Positions 1-7,855 of a stretch of 38,555 nucleotides of DNA are shown one piece after another (the stretch's first letter is position 1; the number at the start of each line of letters is the position of its first letter). A program made the translations under genes and the position numbers. Source of the stretch: Lachnospiraceae bacterium (lineage in GTDB: Bacteria; Bacillota; Clostridia; Oscillospirales; Ruminococcaceae); contig JAMPFE010000022.1 of assembly GCA_023664705.1 (NCBI GenBank), forward strand, positions 1-38,555. Direction: 5' to 3'. Below the pieces are notes generated by a model. That model saw only the letters and a program-made list of their open reading frames with translations. It did no database searches and had not been told where the DNA came from.

Positions 1-264
1 GAGCGCCGCGCCGATGTACTTAAGCCCCTCCGCGAGACCGTCCGTGCCCGCGGCGGCAGCGTCGGCGGCAGCCGCGAACGCGCCCGAAACGGGCAGCATG
101 GTCATGACGAGCATCACGCCGAAGAACGACGCTACGTTCGCGATGACGGCGCGCTTTCTGTTCACGGGCTTTTTGTCGCGCATACGCTTAAGGCTCACGA
201 AAAGGGGCAGCATGATAGCCGCGACCGCAACCAGCGGCATAAGGAAAAGAAATACCGTATTCAT
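1..264 (-). CDS. ntpK: V-type ATP synthase subunit K (proteolipid), partial
   Basis: The first 88 codons of a leftward gene that runs off the left edge. The product begins MNTVFLFLMPLVAV and has a hydrophobic N-terminal helix, a basic stretch (KRMRDKKPVNRKRAV), a second hydrophobic segment (FFGVMLVMTMLPVSG), then an Ala-rich stretch leading into GLAEGLKYIGAAL, where the proteolipid fold should begin. This N-terminal extension is common in clostridial V-ATPase K subunits, which form the membrane rotor ring that carries ions. GGAGGA precedes the ATG. It lies 24 nt after subunit I in the same operon. The C-terminal ion-binding Glu/Gln is outside the window. Confidence 0.85.
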   Translation of the reverse strand, partial: MNTVFLFLMPLVAVAAIMLPLFVSLKRMRDKKPVNRKRAVIANVASFFGVMLVMTMLPVSGAFAAAADAAAAGTDGLAEGLKYIGAAL

Positions 265-288
265 AATTTTGTCCTCCAAAAAATTCGT

Positions 289-2265
289 TTATTCCGCGTC
301 AAGACTTATTTCCACGGGCTTGAAATCCGTGCCGCCGCCCTCGTAGAAGCGGCTGAATATCTCATAGAACTCCAGACGGAGCACCTGAATGCCCACAAGC
401 AAGCCCTCGATACCCATAACGACGGCGTTGCCGATAATGTAGACGATGACCGTTTTCGCGGTTATTTCAACATCGCCGTTCGCCGTGCCCGCGAGCTGCG
501 ACACGACGAGCATGAAGCCCGCGTGCGAAAGCACGAAGCCGCCGACTCTCAGATACGACATCGTGTTCGACAGGAAGCTTATCGCCGATTCGAACAGCTC
601 GATGAAATTCTCGATTATAAAGTTGCCGACGCTCGGTTTCTCCTCGGACTTTTTGCCCGAAATGAGGTTCGAGAGCGGGTGCTTGAAGAAAATCAGCAGC
701 ACGGGCAGCACGATAAGGCAGATGATATACGCCGCGTTCATAAGCGGTATCCCGTACAGCAGTTGGCATATCAGCCCGACGACGAGCGCCGCGTACAGCA
801 CTATGCCCGCCACGCCGTTCACCGCGAACAGCGCCTCGCCCTTTTTCCCCGCGCGGAAGTTCAGCACGGTATTGAATATCATCGAGATAAGTATCAATAT
901 AATGCCTATCCCCAGCGAGAACAGCAGCACCACGGTAGCCGCTTGGAAGATGTTCTCGGGATGCTCGGGAATGCCGAGACCGCCAAAGAGTTTGCAGACG
1001 TTATGCCAGATCTCCTCTCGGTGGTAAATCGGCTTGATTATCGTCTCAATGCCGAACACCGAGCCGTAAATGCAGCCGCCCGCCATCGAGAAAAATCCCA
1101 GCCGCGTCATTATCGGCGCGAGCCCGTTTTTCGTCAGCTTCGTAAGCAGCAAGCCCAGCAGCGTCACCACCAAGCCCTGTCCCACGTCGCCGAACATCAG
1201 CCCGAACAGTATCATATACGTAAACGCGACGTAGGGCGTGGGGTCGAACGTGCCGTAGGTCGGCAGCCCGTACATCTTCACGAACATCTCGAACGGTCTT
1301 GTCAGCGCGTTGTTTTTCAGCCTTACGGGAACGTCCGCGCGCGCCTTTCCGCCCTCAACGGGTATCTCCAGCACCCTCAGGTCGCCCGATACGGTTTTCA
1401 GCGCCGCCTCCAGCCTCTTGAACTCGCTCGTCGGGCAAAATCCCCAGAACGAGAACTTGTTGTCCGAGATAAGCGCCTTTTTCCGCAGCTCAAAGCAGTC
1501 CGACTTGTATTTCAGCTTGCACATGACCGCGTTGAACTCGCCGCGGAGCTCGTCCGTAAAGTACGCCAGCTCCTGCTCGATGCGCGTCTGCTCCTTTTCC
1601 TCGGCGGCGATCCGCATGGCGAGCTTCTTATCCGCGCCCTCCGCGTCGCCCTCAAGGTATGTCGGCAGTATCGTCCGCTCGAAGCCGAGCGAACTCATCA
1701 CCGCGTCCGCGAACTCGATGAGCGTCGTCGGCGCGAGATAGATGCCGTACACATAATCGGGCGTTTTCTCAAACGGCAGGAACACAAAGCACTTCGACGC
1801 GTAGTAGACCAGCTTGCCCTCGTTCTCCGCGGGGAGCCGCCCTATCCTCATCTTGACGTACTTCAGCGCGAACAGATCGCGGAACGAAACGTCCAGCCCC
1901 AGCAGATGCTTAAGATACGCGTCGGTCTCCCTGTGCTCCTCCAGCATCCGCGCGACCTGCTCCCGCTGCGCGTTTATCTCGTCGTAGCGCCTGCTTATAT
2001 CCTCGAAATAGCCCTCGAAATCCTCTCCCGTCTCATACGGCACATACTTGAAATCGCAGTACTCCGCCTTGATATTCAGATTTACCGCCATATCCCGTAT
2101 TTTCGCGTATGTCCCGAGATAGGGATTTTGCTCGTTGAGGTTCCGCAAAACCGCGCCGCCCGTCGATATCTGGAACTGTCTGCTGTCGCAGCACTCCATA
2201 AGCGCCGCGTCGAGCCACTCGACGGGACCCTCCACGGAAACCTGCGACATTTTCTCAATAGCCAT
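289..2265 (-). CDS. ntpI: V-type ATP synthase subunit I (a-like membrane subunit)
   Basis: 658 aa, the normal length for the family. The N-terminal half (about 1-320) is soluble and rich in charged coiled-coil segments, as in the stator arm. The C-terminal half (about 345-620) contains several membrane helices, including one with a glycine-rich FGLMFGDVGQG motif and the segment LSYLRV-like NTMSYLRVGGFVLSHAG, both typical of subunit I. It forms the ion half-channels next to the K ring. AAAGGAGTG lies just before the ATG. It is preceded by subunit C and followed by K. Coupling ion (H+ or Na+) cannot be told from this. Confidence 0.95.
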   Translation of the reverse strand: MAIEKMSQVSVEGPVEWLDAALMECCDSRQFQISTGGAVLRNLNEQNPYLGTYAKIRDMAVNLNIKAEYCDFKYVPYETGEDFEGYFEDISRRYDEINAQREQVARMLEEHRETDAYLKHLLGLDVSFRDLFALKYVKMRIGRLPAENEGKLVYYASKCFVFLPFEKTPDYVYGIYLAPTTLIEFADAVMSSLGFERTILPTYLEGDAEGADKKLAMRIAAEEKEQTRIEQELAYFTDELRGEFNAVMCKLKYKSDCFELRKKALISDNKFSFWGFCPTSEFKRLEAALKTVSGDLRVLEIPVEGGKARADVPVRLKNNALTRPFEMFVKMYGLPTYGTFDPTPYVAFTYMILFGLMFGDVGQGLVVTLLGLLLTKLTKNGLAPIMTRLGFFSMAGGCIYGSVFGIETIIKPIYHREEIWHNVCKLFGGLGIPEHPENIFQAATVVLLFSLGIGIILILISMIFNTVLNFRAGKKGEALFAVNGVAGIVLYAALVVGLICQLLYGIPLMNAAYIICLIVLPVLLIFFKHPLSNLISGKKSEEKPSVGNFIIENFIELFESAISFLSNTMSYLRVGGFVLSHAGFMLVVSQLAGTANGDVEITAKTVIVYIIGNAVVMGIEGLLVGIQVLRLEFYEIFSRFYEGGGTDFKPVEISLDAE

Positions 2266-2338
2266 ACCCTCACTCCTTTAAGGCAATTTTACATTACCGA
2301 AAGTATATTTCAATCAAAATATAACAGATCGTCTTATG

Positions 2339-3373
2339 CTAGATGACCAGCATATTCAAAATGACCGCGCCGTCGAGGCCGTATCTTATCCCCTCGATGA
2401 GCGTCTTGATGTTTTTCAGCTCTATCTCCAGCAGCTCCGTAAGCGCCAGATACACGACGGATGCGTTCTGCGAAAGCCGCAGCGTTTTCCGCAGGTAATC
2501 GAGGCTTATCCGCTCGGTAAGCAGCTCCACGGTCTGCGGGGTCTCCGCGCCGTGCCGATAGCCGATGTCCGCGAGCGCTGCGGATATCCTCGCGATATCC
2601 TTTTCGGCAGCCAGCCGCTCTATCGTCTCGCCCGTCAGCCTGTACCTGAACGGTATCAGCGAGCCCCTTACGCTCTCCGCGTCCCCGCCGAAGAACACCG
2701 TGTACCTGTGCACGGAAACCACGTTCTCCATGTCTATCCCGCGCAGCACGGTGCGCTTGAGCTCCTTTTTCGCCGCGCCCCTGTAACCCTTCTCGATAGC
2801 CTTCAGCAGCCGCATATAGTACATATCGTAAAGCCGCCGCTCGCATTCGCAGATATCGAGCCTGCCCGTCTCCGCCGCGGCGACGATAGGCTCCTTCAGC
2901 ACCGCGAAATAAGGCGTGCCCTCCAGAATATGCAGTGCCTCGATAAGGCTCTCCGCCATGCCCAGCGCGGGCAGGTCGATGCCCGTATGCTCGGTCAGAA
3001 ACATCGGCATAGCCGCGATATACGCGTCGGCGTTTCCGTGCTCCACGCACTGTATAGCCGACATTATCTGCTCTATCTCCAGCTGCATTACGATATATTT
3101 GAAGTAATTTTTACTCTCCGTATAATCGAACCTGTGAAAGCTTTCAAAAATATCGAACACGGACCGCCGCATCACAGCCTCCAGCTGCCCGCGGTGAACG
3201 GTCTGCGGATTTACCGCCGCCAAAGCCTTTCCGTACCGCGCCGTCTGCTTGAGATACGCGCACACGTCGGGCACGCTCTCCTTAGCCGCCAGCTGCGTAT
3301 AATCCTCCGCCGTCAGCGACCGCCCGAGCACAGCCCGAGCCTTTGCGACAACGGAATTTGAAGAAAACGACAT
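2339..3373 (-). CDS. ntpC: V-type ATP synthase subunit C (d/AC39-like)
   Basis: 344 aa, helical, with the repeated pattern of the AC39/vATP-synt_C family: an N-terminal YTQLAAKESVPDVCAYLKQT segment, an LDxxYYMRLL-like helix (LYDMYYMRLLKAI), and a C-terminal ELKNIKTLIEGIRYG motif. In the complex this subunit links the central stalk to the membrane rotor ring. Its ATG lies 2 nt beyond the TGA of the upstream peripheral-stalk gene, so the two are probably translationally coupled. The end is 73 nt from subunit I, with no terminator between. Confidence 0.93.
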   Translation of the reverse strand: MSFSSNSVVAKARAVLGRSLTAEDYTQLAAKESVPDVCAYLKQTARYGKALAAVNPQTVHRGQLEAVMRRSVFDIFESFHRFDYTESKNYFKYIVMQLEIEQIMSAIQCVEHGNADAYIAAMPMFLTEHTGIDLPALGMAESLIEALHILEGTPYFAVLKEPIVAAAETGRLDICECERRLYDMYYMRLLKAIEKGYRGAAKKELKRTVLRGIDMENVVSVHRYTVFFGGDAESVRGSLIPFRYRLTGETIERLAAEKDIARISAALADIGYRHGAETPQTVELLTERISLDYLRKTLRLSQNASVVYLALTELLEIELKNIKTLIEGIRYGLDGAVILNMLVI

Positions 3374-3374
3374 A

Positions 3375-3683
3375 TCAACACCCCGTTATCCTGCCGATAA
3401 TTTCGGACTTCCAAGCCGCCTTGTGCGCGTTAAAGCTCTCGTCGAGCCTCGCGCACTGCTCGCCGCGTATTTTTTCCGCCTGCGACAGCCGCTCCGAAAG
3501 CTTAGCCTCCTGCTCGCGGCAGAATTTCTCGACCTTGCCGCGCTCCTCGGCGACCAGCCTTTCGCGCGCCTTAGCCGCCGACTCGCCCGATTCGTCCGAC
3601 AGACGGCGCTCCTTTTCGACAGCCCTTTCGGCGCGTGCCGCCGCCTCCTTATCCATTCTGATTATCTCCTGCAAAATCTCCAT
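3375..3683 (-). CDS. V-type ATP synthase subunit G/H-like (peripheral stalk)
   Basis: About 102 aa, very rich in Ala, Glu, Lys and Arg, with no membrane segment. It is predicted to be one long coiled coil (from about residue 10 to 75), as in the E/G peripheral-stalk proteins, which start many clostridial V-ATPase operons. I chose the start MEILQEIIRMDKE because GGGGG lies at ribosome-site distance. An upstream ATG at 3707 in frame would add MYALAGVV and cannot be excluded. It is the first gene of the operon, behind the promoter at 3746-3774. Assignment rests on composition and position rather than on a catalytic motif. Confidence 0.75.
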   Translation of the reverse strand: MEILQEIIRMDKEAAARAERAVEKERRLSDESGESAAKARERLVAEERGKVEKFCREQEAKLSERLSQAEKIRGEQCARLDESFNAHKAAWKSEIIGRITGC

Positions 3684-3745
3684 AACGACCCCCGCCAGCG
3701 CATACATATTTATAATATAGCCTAAAAAATTTGAATACCTTAAAT

Positions 3746-3774
3746 ATTTTAAATCAAACTCGCCAAATCGTCAA
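3746..3774 (-). promoter_or_regulatory. Promoter of the V-ATPase operon
   Basis: Read leftward: TTGACG (3769-3774), 17-nt spacer, TAAAAT (3746-3751). It points into the peripheral-stalk gene with an untranslated leader of roughly 55 nt to the preferred start. Confidence 0.7.
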
Positions 3775-3913
3775 CAGTCAATTTCAACAAATTTACCGTC
3801 GGTTTAGCCTCGATTTTGGAATTTTCGTAAAAAAATAACACATTGTGCAACATTTGCTATGAAGAAAATACGGGGCTGTTTTTGTGCAAAATCACAAAAA
3901 TCATTGCCGTATC

Positions 3914-3942
3914 TTGACGAAATTTTTTAAAAGTGATACAAT
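3914..3942 (+). promoter_or_regulatory. Promoter of the flotillin gene
   Basis: TTGACG (3914-3919), 17-nt spacer, TACAAT (3937-3942), 45 nt before the flotillin start codon. It is divergent from the V-ATPase promoter. Confidence 0.75.
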
Positions 3943-3987
3943 ATAATCATATAAAGGCTTTCGGTTTTACCGTGAAAGGAGTTACAT

Positions 3988-5556
3988 ATGCCCGAATTTG
4001 AACAGCTCAGAGGTGTCGTTATACCCGTAGTTATAATATTGTTGATAGTGATAGTGATGTTCGCCGCGGGGTACCGCAAGGCGCCGCCCGACAAGGCGTT
4101 CATCATAAGCGGTCTGCGCCGCAAGGCAAAGGTCGTCATCGGAAAGGCGGCGATAAAGCTGCCGTTCTTCGAGCGCTGCGATACGCTGGAGCTCGCGCTG
4201 ATGTCCGTCGACGTAAAGACCGCCCAGCCCGTCCCCACGGGAGACTATATCAACATCAACGTCGACGCCGTCGTCAACGTCAAGATCTCCCCCGAAGCGG
4301 ACACTATCGCCCGCGCCCAGCAGAACTTCCTCAACAAGAACGTGCAATACATAACGCAGGTCGCGCGCGAGGTCCTCGAGGGCAATATGCGTGAGATAGT
4401 CGGTCAGATGCGCCTTGAGGAAATGGTCTCCAACCGTCAGGCGTTCGCCGACAAGGTAAAGCAGAACGCCGACCCCGACCTCCGCGCTATGGGGCTGGAG
4501 ATAGTCTCGTTCAACGTGCAGAATTTCGTCGACGACAACGGTATCATCAACGATATGGGTATCGACAATACCATGCAGATCAAGAAAAAAGCGGCTATCA
4601 GCAAAGCCGAGGCGGAGCGCGACATCAAGATCGCCCAAGCCGAAGCCAACCGCAAGGCAAACGACGCGCGCGTCGACAGCGAGACCGCCATTGCCGAGCG
4701 CCAGAACGAGCTTGCCATAAAACAGGCGGAGCTGAAGCGCGCCGCGGACATCAAGCAGGCGGAAGCCGACGCGGCTTACAAAATTCAGGAAGAGGAGCAG
4801 CGCAAGACTATCGAGATAACGACCGCGAACGCGAACCTCGCAAAGCAGGAAAAAGAGGTCGAGATAAAGGCGAAGGAAGCCGAGATCAAGGAGCGCGCTC
4901 TCGAAGCGGACGTAAAAAAGACCGCCGACGCTCAAAAGTACGCCGCTCAGCAGAAAGCGGACGCGGAGCTGTACACCGTCTCGCGAAACGCCGAAGCCCG
5001 TAAGTACGAGGACATTCAGAACGCCGAAGCGGAGCTTGAAATAAAGAAAAACGAAGCCGCGGCAATTCTCGTGACGGCGCAGAACGAAGCCGCTGCCGAA
5101 AAAGCAAGAGCCGAAGCCGCGCGTTTCGCCGCCGAGCAGGACGCGGAGGGTATCAGAGCCCGCGGTCTCGCCGAAGCGGAAGCCGTCCGCGCAAAGGCTC
5201 TCGCGGAGGCGGAGGGTCTCGACAAGAAAGCCGAGGCTATGAAGAAAATGGAGGAAGCGGCGGTATTGCAGATGTATTTCGAGCAGATGCCCGCGATCGC
5301 CGAGGCTATCGCGAAGCCGCTCGAGAACATCGACAAGATAACCATGTACGGCGACGGCAACGCCGTAAAGCTCGTCAAGGACATCACCGAAGCGACTACG
5401 CAGGCAAGCGCGGGCTTGCTTGACGGTCTCGGGATAAATCTCGGCGAAATGGTCAATTCCTTCGTGCAGGGCAAGGCAATAGCAAGCGGCATAAACTCCG
5501 AAAAGCCGCATATCCCCGAGCCCGACGCTCCCGAGCGCCCCACCCAGAACGTATAA
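3988..5556 (+). CDS. Flotillin-like SPFH membrane-scaffold protein
   Basis: 522 aa, the usual flotillin length. An N-terminal membrane helix (about 9-29) is followed by an SPFH/band-7 domain (about 32-195, including AFIISGLRRKAKVVIGKAA). A long Ala/Glu/Lys coiled coil follows (about 195-420, with many AEAE and KAEA repeats as in flotillins), then a C-terminal domain (MQMYFEQMP-type LQMYFEQMPAIAEAIAKPL, TMYGDGN). Flotillins organise membrane microdomains; the N-terminus anchors the protein on the cytoplasmic face. The ATG follows AAAGGAG. The DUF1963 gene starts 14 nt downstream, so the two are probably cotranscribed. Confidence 0.93.
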   Translation: MPEFEQLRGVVIPVVIILLIVIVMFAAGYRKAPPDKAFIISGLRRKAKVVIGKAAIKLPFFERCDTLELALMSVDVKTAQPVPTGDYININVDAVVNVKISPEADTIARAQQNFLNKNVQYITQVAREVLEGNMREIVGQMRLEEMVSNRQAFADKVKQNADPDLRAMGLEIVSFNVQNFVDDNGIINDMGIDNTMQIKKKAAISKAEAERDIKIAQAEANRKANDARVDSETAIAERQNELAIKQAELKRAADIKQAEADAAYKIQEEEQRKTIEITTANANLAKQEKEVEIKAKEAEIKERALEADVKKTADAQKYAAQQKADAELYTVSRNAEARKYEDIQNAEAELEIKKNEAAAILVTAQNEAAAEKARAEAARFAAEQDAEGIRARGLAEAEAVRAKALAEAEGLDKKAEAMKKMEEAAVLQMYFEQMPAIAEAIAKPLENIDKITMYGDGNAVKLVKDITEATTQASAGLLDGLGINLGEMVNSFVQGKAIASGINSEKPHIPEPDAPERPTQNV

Positions 5557-5570
5557 CGAAAGGAGATTTT

Positions 5571-6440
5571 ATGATATACGTCAAAAAAGAGCTTGAAAAG
5601 ACGGCTCGGAACTCGATACAACTGGACATTTCCGGCAAACCGTCGGGACTTACGAAATTCGGCGGCGTTCCCGACGTTCCCGAAAATTTCCAATGGCCGC
5701 GCTACGAGGGCGAGAGCATGTTCACAGACGAGGTGAAACCCCGTCCGCTGGCTTTCCTCGCGCAGTTCGACCTCGCCAATATCGCGCAGTTCGATACCGA
5801 TAATATGCTCCCGAAAACGGGGCTGTTATCGTTCTTTTACGACCTCGAAACGATGAAGTGGGGCTTTGACCCAAAGGATAAGGGCAGCGCGAGGGTGTTT
5901 TATTTCGAGGACGCGAACGCCCTCTCGCCCGCCGAGTTCCCCGAGGAGCTGAAAGAAAACCCGCTCGGGGAGAGCTATCTGTTCCCCGAGCTGGGCATAT
6001 CCGCTAAAACCGAGAAATCCTATCAGAGCTATGAGGATTTTATCGTTCAGCACGATAAAATGTTCTTGGAATGGGACGAGTTCGACGAGGTACTTGAAAG
6101 CATGGGCGTCGAGGAGTCCGACGACCTTGACCCGCGCTCCAAGCTGCTCGGCTGGGCGGACATTATCCAAGGCAATATGACGCAGCAGTGCGAGCTGGTG
6201 TCGCGCGGCTACTATATGGGCAACGAGGAGGGCTACAACAGAATAACTCCGCAGGACCTTCAGGAATCCAAGCAATGGGCGAACCGCGACTGGCTGCTGC
6301 TGTTTCAGCTCGGCACTGTGAAAACGGACGGCTTCGAGCTGATGTTCGGCGACTGCGGCAGAATTTACTTCTATATCCGCCGCGAGGACCTTGCCGCGCG
6401 GAACTTCGATAACGTGTGGCTGATATTGCAGTGCGGATAG
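5571..6440 (+). CDS. DUF1963 (YwqG-like) protein
   Basis: 289 aa, cytoplasmic. Features typical of the YwqG/DUF1963 family are visible: GGVPDVPENFQWPRY near residue 30, RPLAFLAQFDL near residue 60, GLLSFFYD near 85, a LLGWADIIQGNM region, and the C-terminal FELMFGDCGRIYFYIRREDL. The biochemical role of this family is not established. A strong AAAGGAG site precedes the ATG. It is the second gene behind flotillin, which suggests a shared envelope or stress context, but this is inference from position only. Confidence 0.85.
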   Translation: MIYVKKELEKTARNSIQLDISGKPSGLTKFGGVPDVPENFQWPRYEGESMFTDEVKPRPLAFLAQFDLANIAQFDTDNMLPKTGLLSFFYDLETMKWGFDPKDKGSARVFYFEDANALSPAEFPEELKENPLGESYLFPELGISAKTEKSYQSYEDFIVQHDKMFLEWDEFDEVLESMGVEESDDLDPRSKLLGWADIIQGNMTQQCELVSRGYYMGNEEGYNRITPQDLQESKQWANRDWLLLFQLGTVKTDGFELMFGDCGRIYFYIRREDLAARNFDNVWLILQCG

Positions 6441-6442
6441 CC

Positions 6443-6471
6443 TTGACAACCGCGCAAAAAAGGAGTATAAT
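6443..6471 (+). promoter_or_regulatory. Consensus promoter of the DUF1266 gene
   Basis: A perfect consensus: TTGACA (6443-6448), 17 nt, TATAAT (6466-6471), placed 31 nt before the next start codon and only 2 nt after the DUF1963 stop codon. It gives the following gene its own strong transcription. Confidence 0.85.
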
Positions 6472-6501
6472 AGAGATATTAAACGAAAGGAAACCATTTT
6501 A

Positions 6502-7632
6502 ATGCCAAATATAACACTGGACGAAAACGGAAAGATCTCCGATAACGACGCGCTGTACGACCTCCTCGACGAGCTCTACGACAAGGACGAGTACGACAAC
6601 ATAATCGCGGCGGCAATGGGCGTTCCCGAGGAGCAGCGCAGCGTAAAGCTCCGCTTCAGAATGATAAACGCCCTGAGCAACAACAAGGATTTCGAGACCT
6701 CCCTGCGCGAGCTCGAAAAAATATACCCCGACTGCAAAAAGCCCGACGAGCTGGCGCGGTTTTATTATAACCACGGCTACATCCGCTTTATGAACGACAA
6801 GGAAATGTCCGCGCAGGTATTCTACGAGGCGGGCGCCGCTGCCGACCCCGAAAATACGAGCGGTCTCGACCTCCCCGACGAGGTGGAGGAATGCAGGCAG
6901 GCGACCGAAAAAGACCTTATGAAGCTGGAAAACCTCGCGGGAAAGGCAGTAAAGCGCATCGACGAGCGCTGCGCCGAAAAACGCGAAAAGCGCAAAATGT
7001 CCGACGGCGAATTTACGGTGCTGCTCGGGCTCGTCCCGTCCATGCGCCCTATCCCCGCCGTCGGCAGACCGCTCGGTCTGAACGACTTCTTCGTCGAGTT
7101 CCAAGGCGAAGAGCGGGAAAACGTGTCCAAATGGCTCGAAAGCGTTTTCGGCATAAAGGACAAAAACAGCTTCATAAATTTCTACCGCTCCTCCCGCGGC
7201 TGCAATATCCAAGGAATGTTCGCCGACGTAAAGGCTCTCTTCAGAGGAAAGCCCAACTTCGACGTAAATACGCTCAATAAAGAGGGGCAGCGCGCTTTCC
7301 TGCACGCCTGTATGTTCATAAAGCCCATCTCCAAATACCTCCCCGAGGCGGGCGTTATCGGCTGGGATCTCAGCGAAAAGGCGGGCTTTTCAAGGCTCGC
7401 GTTCTCCTGCGGAGCCCTCGCCAAGGACGATTATCTGTCCTGCATGGCAGCGATAAAGGACGCCGCAAAGCAGAACTTCTCCTCCGCGGCGGAGTTCCTC
7501 AAATCGCTCGTCATCGGCAGCGCGCTGTATATGTTCGCCTCCGACGAATGGACGATAAAGGGCGCGATAGAGCATATGCAGCAGACCCTGTCGCTTATGT
7601 TGCGCTGCGCTCTTCCCGACTGCGAATGGTAA
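6502..7632 (+). CDS. DUF1266-domain protein with helical N-terminal repeat region
   Basis: 376 aa, no signal peptide or membrane segment. The N-terminal half (about 15-130) is helical with TPR-like spacing (LYDLLDELYDKDEYDNII, ARFYYNHGYIRFM). The C-terminal part (about 270-365) has the DUF1266 hallmark GWDLSEKAGFSRLAFSCGAL and a FSSAAEFLKSLVIGSALYMF helix. Proteins of this kind are often near contact-dependent or other competition loci, but no partner gene is seen here, so no function is claimed. GAAAGGAAA lies before the ATG. Confidence 0.7.
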   Translation: MPNITLDENGKISDNDALYDLLDELYDKDEYDNIIAAAMGVPEEQRSVKLRFRMINALSNNKDFETSLRELEKIYPDCKKPDELARFYYNHGYIRFMNDKEMSAQVFYEAGAAADPENTSGLDLPDEVEECRQATEKDLMKLENLAGKAVKRIDERCAEKREKRKMSDGEFTVLLGLVPSMRPIPAVGRPLGLNDFFVEFQGEERENVSKWLESVFGIKDKNSFINFYRSSRGCNIQGMFADVKALFRGKPNFDVNTLNKEGQRAFLHACMFIKPISKYLPEAGVIGWDLSEKAGFSRLAFSCGALAKDDYLSCMAAIKDAAKQNFSSAAEFLKSLVIGSALYMFASDEWTIKGAIEHMQQTLSLMLRCALPDCEW

Positions 7633-7697
7633 GGCGTGCCGCCTCGGGCAATCCCAATAAAATGCCCCCGAAAGCTCGGGGGCTGATTTCTGTAAGG
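7633..7697. repeat. Dispersed terminator-bearing repeat, copy 1
   Basis: About 65 bp that recurs at 20140-20204 with roughly 80 percent identity by eye. It contains a GC-rich hairpin (7664-7683; arms GCCCCCGA/TCGGGGGC). Read leftward, the hairpin is followed by ATTTTATT, so it should terminate the leftward transcript of the transglutaminase operon. It lies between two convergent genes. Confidence 0.75.
7664..7683 (-). terminator. Intrinsic terminator in repeat copy 1
   Basis: GCCCCCGA / TCGGGGGC stem with a 4-nt loop, then a T-rich tract on the minus strand, located 32 nt past the stop codon of the 41-aa membrane protein gene. Confidence 0.7.
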
Positions 7698-7714
7698 CTA
7701 AAATATACAGAACG

Positions 7715-7840
7715 TCACCTCATCGACATAAAGTAAAGAACGATTATCAGCGCCAGCGATACCCCGCAGATTATCCAGTTGCGGGCGTAAGCGCGCTCAA
7801 GCTTGTCGTTCTTTTTGTTTTTGTCATAACGCTTTGCCAT
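7715..7840 (-). CDS. Small single-pass membrane protein (41 aa)
   Basis: A short ORF encoding a basic N-terminus (MAKRYDKNKKNDKLERAYAR) followed by one hydrophobic helix (NWIICGVSLALIIVLYF) and a short MSMR tail. GAGGTG sits 9 nt before the ATG. It begins 15 nt after the stop codon of the transglutaminase-like lipoprotein and ends just before a leftward terminator, so it is the last gene of that transcript. The strong ribosome site and the clear basic-plus-helix pattern argue that it is real. I do not recognise a family. Confidence 0.65.
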   Translation of the reverse strand: MAKRYDKNKKNDKLERAYARNWIICGVSLALIIVLYFMSMR

Positions 7841-7855
7841 ACTAAGCACCTCATT

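Noticed and set aside
523..2346. 607-aa open frame on the plus strand opposite the V-ATPase I gene
   Set aside because: Rich in Arg, His and Gln with no known pattern; the reverse frame is a clear V-ATPase subunit I. It is a shadow of GC-rich coding sequence.
3982..5511. 509-aa minus-strand frame opposite flotillin
   Set aside because: Leu/Arg/Gly-rich mirror of the flotillin coiled coil; no ribosome site, and the plus frame has all family motifs.
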